Below, piece by piece: positions 9,115 to 17,357 of a DNA stretch of 36,048 bases (within the stretch, counting starts at the first letter, position 1; each line of letters opens with the position of its first letter). The DNA is from Akkermansia muciniphila. Its GTDB lineage: Bacteria; Verrucomicrobiota; Verrucomicrobiia; Limisphaerales; UBA9464. The notes under the pieces are model-generated. The model was not told the DNA's origin and did not search any database. It saw nothing but the letters and a program-made list of their open reading frames with translations. The stretch lies in assembly GCA_945861565.1 (NCBI GenBank), contig CAMAUY010000052.1:1-36048 (forward strand), read 5' to 3'. Position numbers and translations under genes: made by a program.

Positions 9115-9981
9115 ATGATTCGTACAACCCTCTCCCGTCGATCCTTAACGTGGATTGCGGCTGCTGTGATTGCGGGTGCCCATTCGTTGGCGGTCGCTGG
9201 AACCATCACCGTCAAAGGGTCCGACACACTCGTGATCTTGGCGCAGAAATGGGCCGAGACGTACATGGGCAAACATGCCTCCACCAAAATTCAAGTTACC
9301 GGTGGTGGTACCGGCACCGGGTTTGCGGCATTGCAAAACCAGAGCACCGATCTCTGCAACGCGTCGCGGAAAATCAAACCGACGGAGATCGAGACCTGCA
9401 TCAAGGCCTTTGGGAAGCGGCCCCGGGAATATGCAGTCGCTCTCGATGGGTTGAGCATTTACGTGCACTCGGAATCGCCACTCACGCAGGTGAGTCTTGA
9501 GGAACTGCAAGGCATCTTCTCGGGAAAAATTCGCAACTGGAAGGAAGTGGGAGGGCCGAATGCTCCCATCACCGTCTATAGCCGTGAAAACAGCTCCGGC
9601 ACCTACGAATTCTTCAAAGAGCATGTGCTCCGCGGCAAGGATTTTGCCGCCAGTGCGCAGACAATGCCGGGAACCGCGGCGCTCCTCCAGGCGGTTGCCC
9701 GCGACAAGGGTGCCATCGGATATGGGGGTGCCGGCTATGGGAAGGGTGCCAAGACGCTGAAAGTGAGTCGGGAGAAGGGAGGCGAGGCATTTGAGGCGAA
9801 TGAAGAGACGGTGGCCAATGGAACCTATCCGATCTGGCGGCTGCTTTATGTTTATGTGAATCCGGAATTGGACAAAGGGGACGCGGGTGCCTACTTAAGT
9901 TGGATCCGGAGTGACGAAGGGCAGGCGGTGGTGAAGGAGGTGGGCTATTACCCTCTAACTCCGCATCTCCGGAAGAAGTAA
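9115..9981 (+). CDS. pstS: Phosphate ABC transporter substrate-binding protein
   Basis: 288-aa periplasmic phosphate-binding protein, the first gene of the pst unit. The signal peptide covers about residues 1-28 (basic MIRTTLSRRS, hydrophobic core, AVAG cleavage region). The PBP-like fold shows the family stations TITVKGSDTLVILAQKWAE, GGGTGTGFAALQNQSTDLCNASRKI, LEELQGIFSGKIRNWKEVGG and SRENSSGTYEFF; the Ser/Thr/Gly clusters in these motifs hydrogen-bond phosphate. The ORF ends at the typical length for the short PstS type. pstC follows after 93 bp in the same direction. Phosphate-starvation induction is expected from the adjacent phoU-phoR and the candidate upstream repeats. Confidence 0.95.
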   Translation: MIRTTLSRRSLTWIAAAVIAGAHSLAVAGTITVKGSDTLVILAQKWAETYMGKHASTKIQVTGGGTGTGFAALQNQSTDLCNASRKIKPTEIETCIKAFGKRPREYAVALDGLSIYVHSESPLTQVSLEELQGIFSGKIRNWKEVGGPNAPITVYSRENSSGTYEFFKEHVLRGKDFAASAQTMPGTAALLQAVARDKGAIGYGGAGYGKGAKTLKVSREKGGEAFEANEETVANGTYPIWRLLYVYVNPELDKGDAGAYLSWIRSDEGQAVVKEVGYYPLTPHLRKK

Positions 9982-10074
9982 TTTGATCCCTTATTTTTCT
10001 GCGAGACATCCAGAGTGGATGGAGACGTTCCATTGTGAAAAGTCGGCATTTGCCCTGGAGAGAGGACTCCCTGC

Positions 10075-11268
10075 ATGACCCATGGCCGAAACTCTAGTCG
10101 TCGCACTGCCGGATGGGGCGGGATTTATCGAGGGCATCGGGCGCGAGTCGGCGAGCGTTTAGCCGAGATGGGGATCTTCGTGGTTAGCCTCTCGGCAATT
10201 GCTCTTATCTTTCTGATTTTTCTGTTTGTCGGCCGAGAGGCTTGGCCAATTCTCATTCAGAGTGATTCTGTCAATAGTGCCGCGGTTCAGGATGTCATCC
10301 CGGCGGTGGATCTGCCGAAGCTCTCTCCCGAGCAGATCCGCGCCTACTTGGGTATCGACGCTGCACAATTGGACCGGATGGATTCCGAAACGATCCGTGA
10401 GCTAATGCTCGTTCGGGAGGAGGCTTTCGCGAGTCTGCCGCAATCCCTGCAAAGAGATCCTGATGCCCGACTCAATACGGTCCGGTGGCGGTCGTTGATC
10501 CTGCCACACCAATGGGCGGGCTATAGTCGGCCCGAATTCATCTGGCAGCCCATCGGTGAAATCCACAAATATAACATCGTTCCATTGCTGGTTGGCAGTC
10601 TCAAGACATCGCTGATTGGGCTGGCCTTCGCCGTTCCATTCGCGTTGGGTGCGGCGATTTACGTCAGCCAGATTGCGCGTCCGCGCTTGCGGGAATGGTT
10701 GAAGCCCGCCGTCGAACTTCTCTCGGGAATTCCATCCGTTGTCATGGGAAGTTTTGCACTGATCGTCATGGCCACGGTATTGCAGCGATTCTTCGGCTAT
10801 GAAACGCGTTTGAATGCATTCGTCGCAGGCATTGCGCTGGGCATGGCTGTCATTCCCATCGTCTTTTCGATTGCCGAGGATGCCCTGACGAGTGTGCCGC
10901 GGAGTTTCATTCAGGCGGCTCTGGCGCTGGGAGCTTCGGAATGGCAGGCGGCCTGGCAGATTGCGCTGCCCGCGGCGCTCCCGGGTGTGTTCGCGGGTGT
11001 GGTGCTCGGCTTTGGCCGCGCGGTCGGCGAGACGATGATCGTGCTCCTCGTTTGTTCGGCCAGCGTAATGTCCTGGAATATTTTCGATTCGGCGCGAAGC
11101 ATTACCACGACGATTGCTGCGGAAATGGCCGAAGCGGTGGCTGGCAACCATCACTATCGTGTTCTCTTTCTGCTCGGCACGATACTCTTTGCGGTCACCT
11201 TCGTTACCAATCTGCTGGGTGACATCTTCATTCATCGCCTCAAAAGACGATTGGAGGGGAAACAATGA
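10075..11268 (+). CDS. pstC: Phosphate ABC transporter permease PstC
   Basis: 397-aa inner-membrane permease. TM1 lies at about residues 31-55 (IFVVSLSAIALIFLIFLFVG). The conserved transport core starts at about 175 (NIVPLLVGSLKTSLIGLAFAVPFALGAAIY) and has the EAA loop ALALGASEWQAAWQIALPAA and the FGRAVGETMIVLL motif. It is about 80 aa longer than E. coli PstC, because of a charged segment between TM1 and the core (about residues 60-165) predicted to face the periplasm. Its last codons overlap the pstA start by 4 nt (ATGA, 11265-11268), indicating coupling. Confidence 0.95.
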   Translation: MTHGRNSSRRTAGWGGIYRGHRARVGERLAEMGIFVVSLSAIALIFLIFLFVGREAWPILIQSDSVNSAAVQDVIPAVDLPKLSPEQIRAYLGIDAAQLDRMDSETIRELMLVREEAFASLPQSLQRDPDARLNTVRWRSLILPHQWAGYSRPEFIWQPIGEIHKYNIVPLLVGSLKTSLIGLAFAVPFALGAAIYVSQIARPRLREWLKPAVELLSGIPSVVMGSFALIVMATVLQRFFGYETRLNAFVAGIALGMAVIPIVFSIAEDALTSVPRSFIQAALALGASEWQAAWQIALPAALPGVFAGVVLGFGRAVGETMIVLLVCSASVMSWNIFDSARSITTTIAAEMAEAVAGNHHYRVLFLLGTILFAVTFVTNLLGDIFIHRLKRRLEGKQ

Positions 11269-12218
11269 GCGCAACGACAATTCCCAGTCGGCCCAGTTTG
11301 AGAGGAATTCGCTGGAGACCGGTTTCGAACTTCTTCAGTGGGCTAACCCGCTTGGCGACCTTCTCGATTCTTGCACTTCTCGCCATCCTCCTGAGCACCA
11401 TTCTTGTCAACGGGCTGCCGGGCCTCTCGTTTCGATTCATCTCCACTATTCCCAAGAAGGACTTCTTTGAACCCGGCTCTGCGGCGGTGCTGCCGATGAT
11501 TGTCGGCACAACAGTTCGAGTGTTTGTGATGACCCTCTTCGTCATACCGATTGGGGTCATCACGGCGATCTATCTGACAGAGTATGCCGCCAGCAGTTCT
11601 CTTTACACCCGGGTCATTCGTGCTGCGGTCAACAATCTCGCGGGAGTTCCGAGCATTGTGTTTGGGCTATTCGGAGTCGGTTTTTTCATCAATTTCATCG
11701 GTCGCGGATTCGATTCCCTGACCCATCAAGCGGGTCCTCAACTGGGACAACCTTGTCTGCTGTGGGCGTCGATGACCCTGGCCGTCATGACGCTTCCGGT
11801 GGTAATCGTGGCGACGGAGGAGTCCTTGAAGTCCATTCTTCCAGGCTTGCGCGAAGCCAGTCTGGCATTGGGTGCCACCAAGCTGCAGACGATTATCCGG
11901 GTGGTGCTTCCGAATGCGTTAACGGGCATTCTCACCGGCGGAATTCTGGCGATCAGCCGCGCGGCGGGCGAGGTCGCGCCAATCTTGTTTACGGGAGTTG
12001 CCTATTATATGCGCGATCTTCCGAAGTCACCGACCGATCAGTTCATGGATCTGGGCTACCACATCTACGTGCTGAGCACCCAGTCTCCCAACATCGACCA
12101 GACCAAGCCGGTCCTGTATGCGACGGTGCTCGTGCTGCTTGTGCTGACATTTTCACTGAATGGCATAGGCATCCTGGCCCGGGCTAGGCTACGCCGGTCA
12201 GGTCGCTCGGACTCCTGA
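11265..12218 (+). CDS. pstA: Phosphate ABC transporter permease PstA
   Basis: 317-aa inner-membrane partner of PstC. TM1 is at about residues 28-52. The core has TTVRVFVMTLFVIPIGVITAIYLTEYA and NLAGVPSIVFGLFGVGFF, and the EAA loop REASLALGATKLQTIIRVVLP is followed by LTGILTGGILAISRAAGEVAPI, the PstA hallmark next to the ATPase contact site. The family end (FSLNGIGILARARLRR) is intact. It starts with the ATG that overlaps the pstC stop, and pstB follows after 18 bp, so the three genes form one transcript. Confidence 0.95.
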   Translation: MSATTIPSRPSLRGIRWRPVSNFFSGLTRLATFSILALLAILLSTILVNGLPGLSFRFISTIPKKDFFEPGSAAVLPMIVGTTVRVFVMTLFVIPIGVITAIYLTEYAASSSLYTRVIRAAVNNLAGVPSIVFGLFGVGFFINFIGRGFDSLTHQAGPQLGQPCLLWASMTLAVMTLPVVIVATEESLKSILPGLREASLALGATKLQTIIRVVLPNALTGILTGGILAISRAAGEVAPILFTGVAYYMRDLPKSPTDQFMDLGYHIYVLSTQSPNIDQTKPVLYATVLVLLVLTFSLNGIGILARARLRRSGRSDS

Positions 12219-12236
12219 TCGCCGCCACGGATATTC

Positions 12237-13034
12237 ATGTCCTCCCCGCCTTCCCCCTACCCGTCAGCGGTTCCTTTGCCGGGCCCGATTATCGAGACGC
12301 GTAACCTGCAGCTTTGGTATGGCACGACACCGGCCCTCCGGGGTGTGTCCCTTTCCATCCAGGAAAAAGTTGTCACGGCGCTGATTGGACCTTCCGGTTG
12401 CGGCAAGTCCACATTGCTCCGTTGTTTCAATCGGATGAATGACCTCATTGATCGCGTTCGGATCGACGGAGAATGCCTCATCGGGGGCGAGAACATTTAT
12501 GCGCCGGAGATTGATGTCATCGAGCTGAGGAAACGCGTCGGGATGGTCTTTCAAAGGTCCAATCCGTTTCCGAAATCGATTTTTGAAAACGTTGCGTACG
12601 GTTGCCGCTTGCAGGGGCTTAAGGATCGCCACGAACTTCACAGTATTGTGGAACGCAGCCTCCGTGGGGCGGGCCTCTGGGATGAGGTCAAGGATCGCCT
12701 CCATGAGAGTGCCCTCAGCCTGTCGGGTGGGCAACAGCAACGCCTGTGCATTGCGCGGGCGATCGCCATCCAGCCGGAAATTATTCTGATGGATGAACCT
12801 GCCAGTGCCCTGGATCCGATGGCGACGGCGCGGGTCGAGGAGTTGATCCTGGAGTTGAAGCGTGACTACTCGATTGTTATCGTCACTCATAACATGCAGC
12901 AAGCCAGTCGGATTAGCGATTACACCGCGTTTTTCTATCTGGGAGAGCTGATTGAATACAACGAGACCAACCGCATCTTTACCAACCCGGAAAAAAAACG
13001 AACCGAGGACTATGTCACCGGTCGATTCGGATGA
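12237..13034 (+). CDS. pstB: Phosphate ABC transporter ATP-binding protein
   Basis: 265-aa cytoplasmic ATPase that drives phosphate import through PstC/PstA. Walker A is GPSGCGKST (residues 51-59), the Q-loop is [21 protein letters not shown] (the NPFPKSI stretch is diagnostic of PstB), the signature is LSGGQQQRL, Walker B is [13 protein letters not shown], and the H-loop is [10 protein letters not shown]. The first ~18 residues ([15 protein letters not shown]) are a proline-rich extension. It ends DYVTGRFG, the family terminus. phoU begins 4 bp after the stop. Confidence 0.97.
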   Translation: MSSPPSPYPSAVPLPGPIIETRNLQLWYGTTPALRGVSLSIQEKVVTALIGPSGCGKSTLLRCFNRMNDLIDRVRIDGECLIGGENIYAPEIDVIELRKRVGMVFQRSNPFPKSIFENVAYGCRLQGLKDRHELHSIVERSLRGAGLWDEVKDRLHESALSLSGGQQQRLCIARAIAIQPEIILMDEPASALDPMATARVEELILELKRDYSIVIVTHNMQQASRISDYTAFFYLGELIEYNETNRIFTNPEKKRTEDYVTGRFG

Positions 13035-13038
13035 TCCT

Positions 13039-13716
13039 ATGGATAAACATCCCACTCATCACGAACAGGAGTTGGCCTTTTTGAAAGATCGTCTTCTCCT
13101 GATGGCGGGCCATGCGGAAGGATCCGTCAACGATGCCATTCGTGCGCTGATGGAACGAGATGACGCGCTCGCTCGTCAGATCAAGGAGGACGATCAGGTG
13201 ATTGACAATTTGGAGATTGAAATTGACGACTTGTGTCTCCGGCAGCTGGCCCGTGCCCCGCTGGCATCGGATCTGCGGTTTATCACCGTCGCGATGAAAA
13301 TCTCGAGAGACTTGGAGCGCATTGGGGACGAGGCGACGACTATTTCCCGGCGGGTCCTCGAACTCAATTGCGAGCCGCAGTTAAAGCCGTACATCGATAT
13401 TCCGCGGATGGCCCGGTTGGCGCTGGACATGCTTAAGGATGCGCTGGATGCGTTTGTGAGTCGGGATTCCATGCGAGCCCGGCTCCTGATCCCCCGCGAC
13501 AGGGAAGTGGACGCGATCCACAAGCAATTGCAGCGAGAGCTGGTCAGCTATATGATCGAGAGCCCTTCCACCATTACGCGGGCGCTTAATCTAATGACGA
13601 TCAGCAAAGCGATCGAGCGGATCGCGGATCACGCCAAGAATATCGCCGAAGAGGTGGTCTTCAACTGTGAAGGGCGCGACATTCGGCATTCGGCGGCCGC
13701 GCCGTTGAATGCTTGA
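13039..13716 (+). CDS. phoU: Phosphate signalling regulator PhoU
   Basis: 225-aa all-helical protein with two PhoU repeats that bridges PstB and the PhoR kinase and dampens phosphate signalling. The repeats are seen as ELAFLKDRLLLMAGHAEGSV...LRFITVAMKISRDLERIGDEA and MARLALDMLKDALDAF...LNLMTISKAIERIADHAKNIAE, each ending in the ExxxD/ExxAD metal-binding type motif. The ATG at 13039 matches the family N-terminus; an in-frame ATG at 13012 (overlapping pstB, GAGG just upstream) is a possible alternative that would add 9 residues. It sits between pstB and phoR, the usual context. Confidence 0.95.
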   Translation: MDKHPTHHEQELAFLKDRLLLMAGHAEGSVNDAIRALMERDDALARQIKEDDQVIDNLEIEIDDLCLRQLARAPLASDLRFITVAMKISRDLERIGDEATTISRRVLELNCEPQLKPYIDIPRMARLALDMLKDALDAFVSRDSMRARLLIPRDREVDAIHKQLQRELVSYMIESPSTITRALNLMTISKAIERIADHAKNIAEEVVFNCEGRDIRHSAAAPLNA

Positions 13717-13747
13717 CTAGCCGGCGCGCGGAAACCCTCGCGAGTGC

Positions 13748-14953
13748 ATGAGACTGGGCATCGAATTCTTGGCGCTGTGGGTTGTGGCTTTGGCCGTTCA
13801 TTTTGCATGGCGGCGGTGGCATCGTGTGGTCCGGAGCGATAGTGAGTATCTCCGACGCCGCCTGGCGGAGTTGGATGCGGCCAATCGCCAGGCGATACGG
13901 GAGGAGCAGGGTCGCCAGACGGCAATCCTGGATGGGATTCCGGACGGGCTGGCGATGCTGGATTCGACAAAACGAGTTGAGTTTGTCAATCTAGCACTGC
14001 GTCAATGGCTCGGGCTCATTGATGACCCGCGGGGTCGGACACTGCTCGAACTGCTTCGACAGCCGGAGCTCGTGCACGTCCTGGCCCGGTTGGAGACGCA
14101 CGGCAGCGCGATCAGTGGTGAGTTTGAAATCCAAAGTGGCAGCCGGAAGCAGGCGCAGATCGAAGCGACTCAGATCCGCGGATCGGACGGCCGGGCGGTG
14201 GGTACCCTGCTGGTATTTCGCGACGTGACGCGCCTGAAGCATTTGGAGAACACGCGCAAGGAGTTTGTTGCCAACGTCAGTCATGAGCTTCGCACGCCGC
14301 TCTCGCTCATCACCGGGTATGTTGATACCCTGCTCGACGATCCGCCTGATTCACCGAATCAGGTCCGCCATTTCCTCGGGAAGGTTCAGCGTCACGCCCG
14401 GCGACTCACATTTCTCATCGAAGACCTCCTAACCCTTGCGAGCCTGGAGACGGGCAAACTTCCGTTGCTCCGCGGCACCATCGAGCTTCGCTCATTTGTG
14501 GACGAGTTGTGTGAAGATTTTGAGGATCGCGCCGCGGCCAAGCATACGACGCTGCACAATGAGATACCCGAGGGGATGTACGTCGACGCCGATTCTCAGC
14601 GATTGGGTCAGGTTTTTTCGAACCTCTTGGATAACGCCATCAAATATGGACACGATGCTGGAAATGTTCGCATTGGAGGGCGTTGCACGCCGGGAGGAGC
14701 GACGCAATTGTGGGTGGCAGACGACGGAGTTGGGATTTTGGAGAAGGATCGCGAGCGCGTTTTCGAACGGTTTTTCCGCGTCGATCGTGCCCGCTCGCGG
14801 GAGGGTGGTGGCACGGGGCTTGGTCTCGCGATCGTGAAGCACATCGTCCAGTTGCACGGCGGCGAGGTCGGCGTTGAGAGTGAGTTGGGTGCCGGCAGTC
14901 GATTCTATTTCACCTTGCCAGCGCTCATGACGACGGGGCCGAATGAGGAGTGA
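13748..14953 (+). CDS. phoR: Phosphate-regulon sensor histidine kinase PhoR
   Basis: 401-aa membrane-anchored kinase. A single N-terminal TM (residues 4-21) with no sensor loop matches the PhoR type that senses through the Pst/PhoU complex. A PAS domain follows (about 55-165: ILDGIPDGLAMLDSTKRVEFVN), then HisKA with phospho-His179 in NVSHELRTPLSLITGY, then HATPase_c with the N box NLLDNAIKYG, G1 DDGVGILEKD, F box FERFFRVD and G2 GTGLGLAIVKHI. It lies 31 bp after phoU. The cognate response regulator PhoB is not adjacent on either side. Assignment to PhoR rather than a generic kinase rests on this pst-phoU context. Confidence 0.92.
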   Translation: MRLGIEFLALWVVALAVHFAWRRWHRVVRSDSEYLRRRLAELDAANRQAIREEQGRQTAILDGIPDGLAMLDSTKRVEFVNLALRQWLGLIDDPRGRTLLELLRQPELVHVLARLETHGSAISGEFEIQSGSRKQAQIEATQIRGSDGRAVGTLLVFRDVTRLKHLENTRKEFVANVSHELRTPLSLITGYVDTLLDDPPDSPNQVRHFLGKVQRHARRLTFLIEDLLTLASLETGKLPLLRGTIELRSFVDELCEDFEDRAAAKHTTLHNEIPEGMYVDADSQRLGQVFSNLLDNAIKYGHDAGNVRIGGRCTPGGATQLWVADDGVGILEKDRERVFERFFRVDRARSREGGGTGLGLAIVKHIVQLHGGEVGVESELGAGSRFYFTLPALMTTGPNEE

Positions 14954-15027
14954 GCGTCCGTGAGCCGTGAGGTAGCAGTTGCGGTGCTGACGGGCGCGCA
15001 AGAATTGACGCTGGAAAGGGTTCGAGG

Positions 15028-15099
15028 ATGAAGGTGTTGTTGGACAATTGTCCCTGTGGCAGTGGGAAAAGGTATAAGAAGTATTGCGCGGTGCGGTGA
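15028..15099 (+). CDS. SEC-C zinc-motif mini-protein (23 aa)
   Basis: A tiny ORF between phoR and the M24 gene encodes 23 residues that are almost entirely the SEC-C zinc-binding motif, CPCGSGKRYKKYC, as found at the C-terminus of SecA. GGAAAGGG lies 7 nt upstream of the ATG, a good ribosome-binding site for this genome. The frame is open upstream only to a stop at 14968, so it is not the tail of a visible larger gene. It could be a stand-alone zinc peptide or the last remnant of a longer SEC-C protein. The motif with all Cys ligands is hard to explain by chance. Confidence 0.6.
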   Translation: MKVLLDNCPCGSGKRYKKYCAVR

Positions 15100-15202
15100 A
15101 TCAGAAAATTGATGAGATGCCACAAAGTTCCCCACATAAACGGGCTTCCATGCGGACGGCATCCGGGTAACTCTCCCGTTTTCCATAATTACAAGGAGAC
15201 CC

Positions 15203-16600
15203 ATGCCCACCCAACACCGACTTATCGAAATTGATTGGCCCAAATTTGGCGACGCATCAATCCCGCCGGTTGCTGAGTTGAGCGAATTTGAAGCCCGCTT
15301 GGCGGCGACTCGAACCGCGATGGACCGCGATGGTTTCAGCCACCTCGTCGTTTACGGCGACCGCGAACACTTTGCCAACCTCACGTATCTCACCCACTTC
15401 GATCCCCGCTTTGAGGAAGCCGTCCTCATTATCCAGAGTGAGGGCCATCCGCTTCTGGTTGTGGGCAATGAGTGCGAAGGGTATTTGGGCATCAGCCCCC
15501 TCTATGTCGCAGGCAAATTGCGCCATGAGCGGTTCCAGCCGTTTTCACTGCTCAACCAGCCACGACAAAGCAGTCGTTTGATACAGGAGATTTTTGCGGC
15601 TGAACGCATCCAGGCCGGAGCCAGAGTGGGGTGTGTGGGCTGGAAATATTTTGGTGATAGTGAAGTGGGAAACGGCCGTCACGCCATCGAACTGCCCGCC
15701 TATCTCGTGGACAGTTTGCGCCACTTGGCTGGATGGGACAATGTGTCCAACGCCACGGCCCTCTTCATGAATCCTCGTGATGGCTTGCGGGCCCGATGCT
15801 CCGCCGCCGAAATTGCCTACTTCGAGTACACCAATGTCCTGGCCAGCGAAGGCATGAAACGGATGCTCTTCGGTCTGCGCGAGGGAATGAGCGACTACGA
15901 AGTGATTCAGTTGGCCCAATGGAATGGGGAAGCCCTGAGCTGCCATATCACGTTCTCCACCGGTGCCCGCAGCCATTTGGGTTTGAGCGGACCGAGCGGG
16001 CAGCGTATCCAACGCGGCCAGTCCCTTTCCACAAACCTGGCGTATTGGGGTAGCAACTGTTGTCGAGCCGGGTGGGTGGCGGCCTCGGCCGGGGATCTCC
16101 CCACGGCGGCTCAGGATTACGTGACTGCTTTTGCCGGTCCTTACTTTGAAGTGATGCGCGACTGGCTCCAAATGCTCCGCATCGGCACACCCGGTCACAA
16201 ACTTGCCGATTTGATCACCACCCGCCTTCCTTTCGATAAATTTGGCATCTTCCTCAATCCCGGGCACCTTATCCACCTGGACGAGTGGCTCAGTTCACCC
16301 ATTTACGCCGGGTCGGAGGACCTGATTCAGTCGGGCATGGTCATGCAGATTGATGTCATCCCCTCCGCGCCTATTTATACCTCGACCCGCATGGAGGATG
16401 GGGTGGTGATCGCCGATGCGGCGTTGCGGCAGGAAATTGCAGAACGCTTTCCAGACTGTTTCAGTCGTTGTCGAGCTCGCCGGCATTTCATGCAGAACAC
16501 CCTTGGCTTCAATCTGCCCGACGAATTGTTGCCCCTCTCAAACATCCCTGGCCTCGTCCCGCCATTCTTCCTGAGCCCGCAGAAGGTTTTTGCCTTGTGA
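15203..16600 (+). CDS. M24 (Xaa-Pro peptidase/creatinase-fold) family protein with altered metal site
   Basis: 465 aa with an N-terminal creatinase-type domain (about 25-190: FEARLAATRTAMDRDGFSHL, YLTHFDPRF) and a C-terminal pita-bread domain (about 215-430). AAGGAG at 15193-15198 makes the ATG at 15203 a firm start. Metallopeptidases use Asp, Asp, His, Glu, Glu. Aligned here, the first two Asp positions are Asn (TNLAYWG; SNCCR instead of SDITR), His is kept (NPGHLIHLDEW), the first Glu is Asp (QIDVIPS for TIEPG) and the last Glu is kept (MEDGVVI). The protein therefore probably does not bind the usual dinuclear metal, as in creatinase, and the substrate is unknown. The alignment was made by eye. 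Confidence 0.85.
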   Translation: MPTQHRLIEIDWPKFGDASIPPVAELSEFEARLAATRTAMDRDGFSHLVVYGDREHFANLTYLTHFDPRFEEAVLIIQSEGHPLLVVGNECEGYLGISPLYVAGKLRHERFQPFSLLNQPRQSSRLIQEIFAAERIQAGARVGCVGWKYFGDSEVGNGRHAIELPAYLVDSLRHLAGWDNVSNATALFMNPRDGLRARCSAAEIAYFEYTNVLASEGMKRMLFGLREGMSDYEVIQLAQWNGEALSCHITFSTGARSHLGLSGPSGQRIQRGQSLSTNLAYWGSNCCRAGWVAASAGDLPTAAQDYVTAFAGPYFEVMRDWLQMLRIGTPGHKLADLITTRLPFDKFGIFLNPGHLIHLDEWLSSPIYAGSEDLIQSGMVMQIDVIPSAPIYTSTRMEDGVVIADAALRQEIAERFPDCFSRCRARRHFMQNTLGFNLPDELLPLSNIPGLVPPFFLSPQKVFAL

Positions 16601-16717
16601 CGGAGACTAAAGTCAAGTTCCTTGGGCGGCCATCGTCCCAGGACGTGACCGTCTGTAATCCTTCATGTCTTTACTGGACCTCGATCTCAATTGCCGTCTC
16701 AGTCCCCACCGGAATCC

Positions 16718-16810
16718 ATGTCTCTCTGCCGTTTCTCCCTTTGCTTCGTTTTGGCTGCGCTCCAGACCGCTATGGCCGAGCCGCACGTCGCTCCGAGAGA
16801 CCTGCCGTGA
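16718..16810 (+). pseudogene. Truncated start of a secreted protein
   Basis: An ATG opens a 30-codon frame with a textbook signal peptide (MSLCRFSLCFVLAALQTAMA) followed by EPHVAPRDLP and then a stop, where palindromic repeat sequence begins. The post-cleavage VAPRDLP resembles the start of some PVC secreted dehydrogenase-like proteins, but ten residues are too few to be sure. The simplest reading is a gene destroyed by deletion or repeat invasion; a genuine 30-aa peptide cannot be excluded. Confidence 0.4.
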
Positions 16811-16872
16811 CCCGGGGGTACGAACCGGGGTAATCGCGGCCCTTCAGGCCGCCGGACATCGCGGACACGAGA

Positions 16873-16891
16873 CCCAGGCCGATGGCCTGGG
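16873..16891. repeat. Short perfect palindrome within a GC-rich repeat block
   Basis: CCCAGGCC (16873-16880) and GGCCTGGG (16884-16891) flank a 3-nt loop. Just upstream GGCC-CTTCA-GGCC (about 16840-16852) forms another small hairpin, and ATCGCGG occurs twice around it. The block looks like part of a dispersed intergenic repeat rather than a terminator, since no T tract follows. Confidence 0.5.
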
Positions 16892-16980
16892 CTGAGGGGT
16901 GACGGCTCTTCCGGCACTGGAGATTGGCCATTCTGGGAATAAAAAATGGACGCGCTTCTAACTGATGAAGCGTACTCCGG

Positions 16981-17185
16981 AGGCGCGGAGCGCCGTTAGA
17001 CCGTAGCCCATGGCGTCAGCCGTGGGTTCCCGGGTGCGCCAGACGCAAGCCCCGGAGGGGCGACAGAGAATTCGGCACGAGGCGCTATCCTCCAACTCTG
17101 TCGCCCCTGCCGGGGCTTAAGTTCTTTTCGAACGTGGCCCCCACGGCTGACGCCATGGGCTACGGTCTGCCGCCGCTCCGCGGCT
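16981..17185. repeat. 205-bp nested long inverted repeat
   Basis: The outer arms 16981-17026 and 17140-17185 (46 bp each) pair with about 4 mismatches and contain a perfect 28-bp match (16999-17026 with 17140-17167; core GTAGCCCATGGCGTCAGCC). Inside, AAGCCCCGG-AGGGGCGACAGAG (17047-17068) pairs with 17096-17118 with a single-base insertion. The whole unit could fold into one long interrupted cruciform. It encodes no transposase. It is probably a dispersed genomic repeat (MITE-like). Confidence 0.8.
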
Positions 17186-17357
17186 TTTCTAAATGCCGAT
17201 TGTCCACCGGGGACCCACGCACCAGAAAATGGCCAAACTCCAGGGCACTTCGGGCCTGGGAAGGGTGCGAGACGGGGTCGATCCCACACCTGTTTCTCAT
17301 CGAATGCACCCAGGCAACTACTGCGCACTTGAACCCTTCCGCCTGGAACGCGTACCA

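Larger units (their letters stand above)
16601..17357. other. 757-bp repeat-rich gene-free stretch
   Basis: Between the M24 gene and the aldolase gene no intact gene is seen. The stretch holds a short broken secreted-protein start (16718-16810), a palindrome-rich block (about 16811-16910) and a long nested inverted repeat (16981-17185). Open frames over the repeats are arginine/proline rich and look like artefacts of the palindromes. The remaining sequence to the aldolase start (17186-17357) shows nothing recognisable. Confidence 0.7.

Noticed and set aside
8606..9118. 170-codon plus-strand frame spanning the HAD gene start and the repeat
   Set aside because: It runs antisense to the HAD N-terminus and through the palindrome into the pstS start; no motif supports it.
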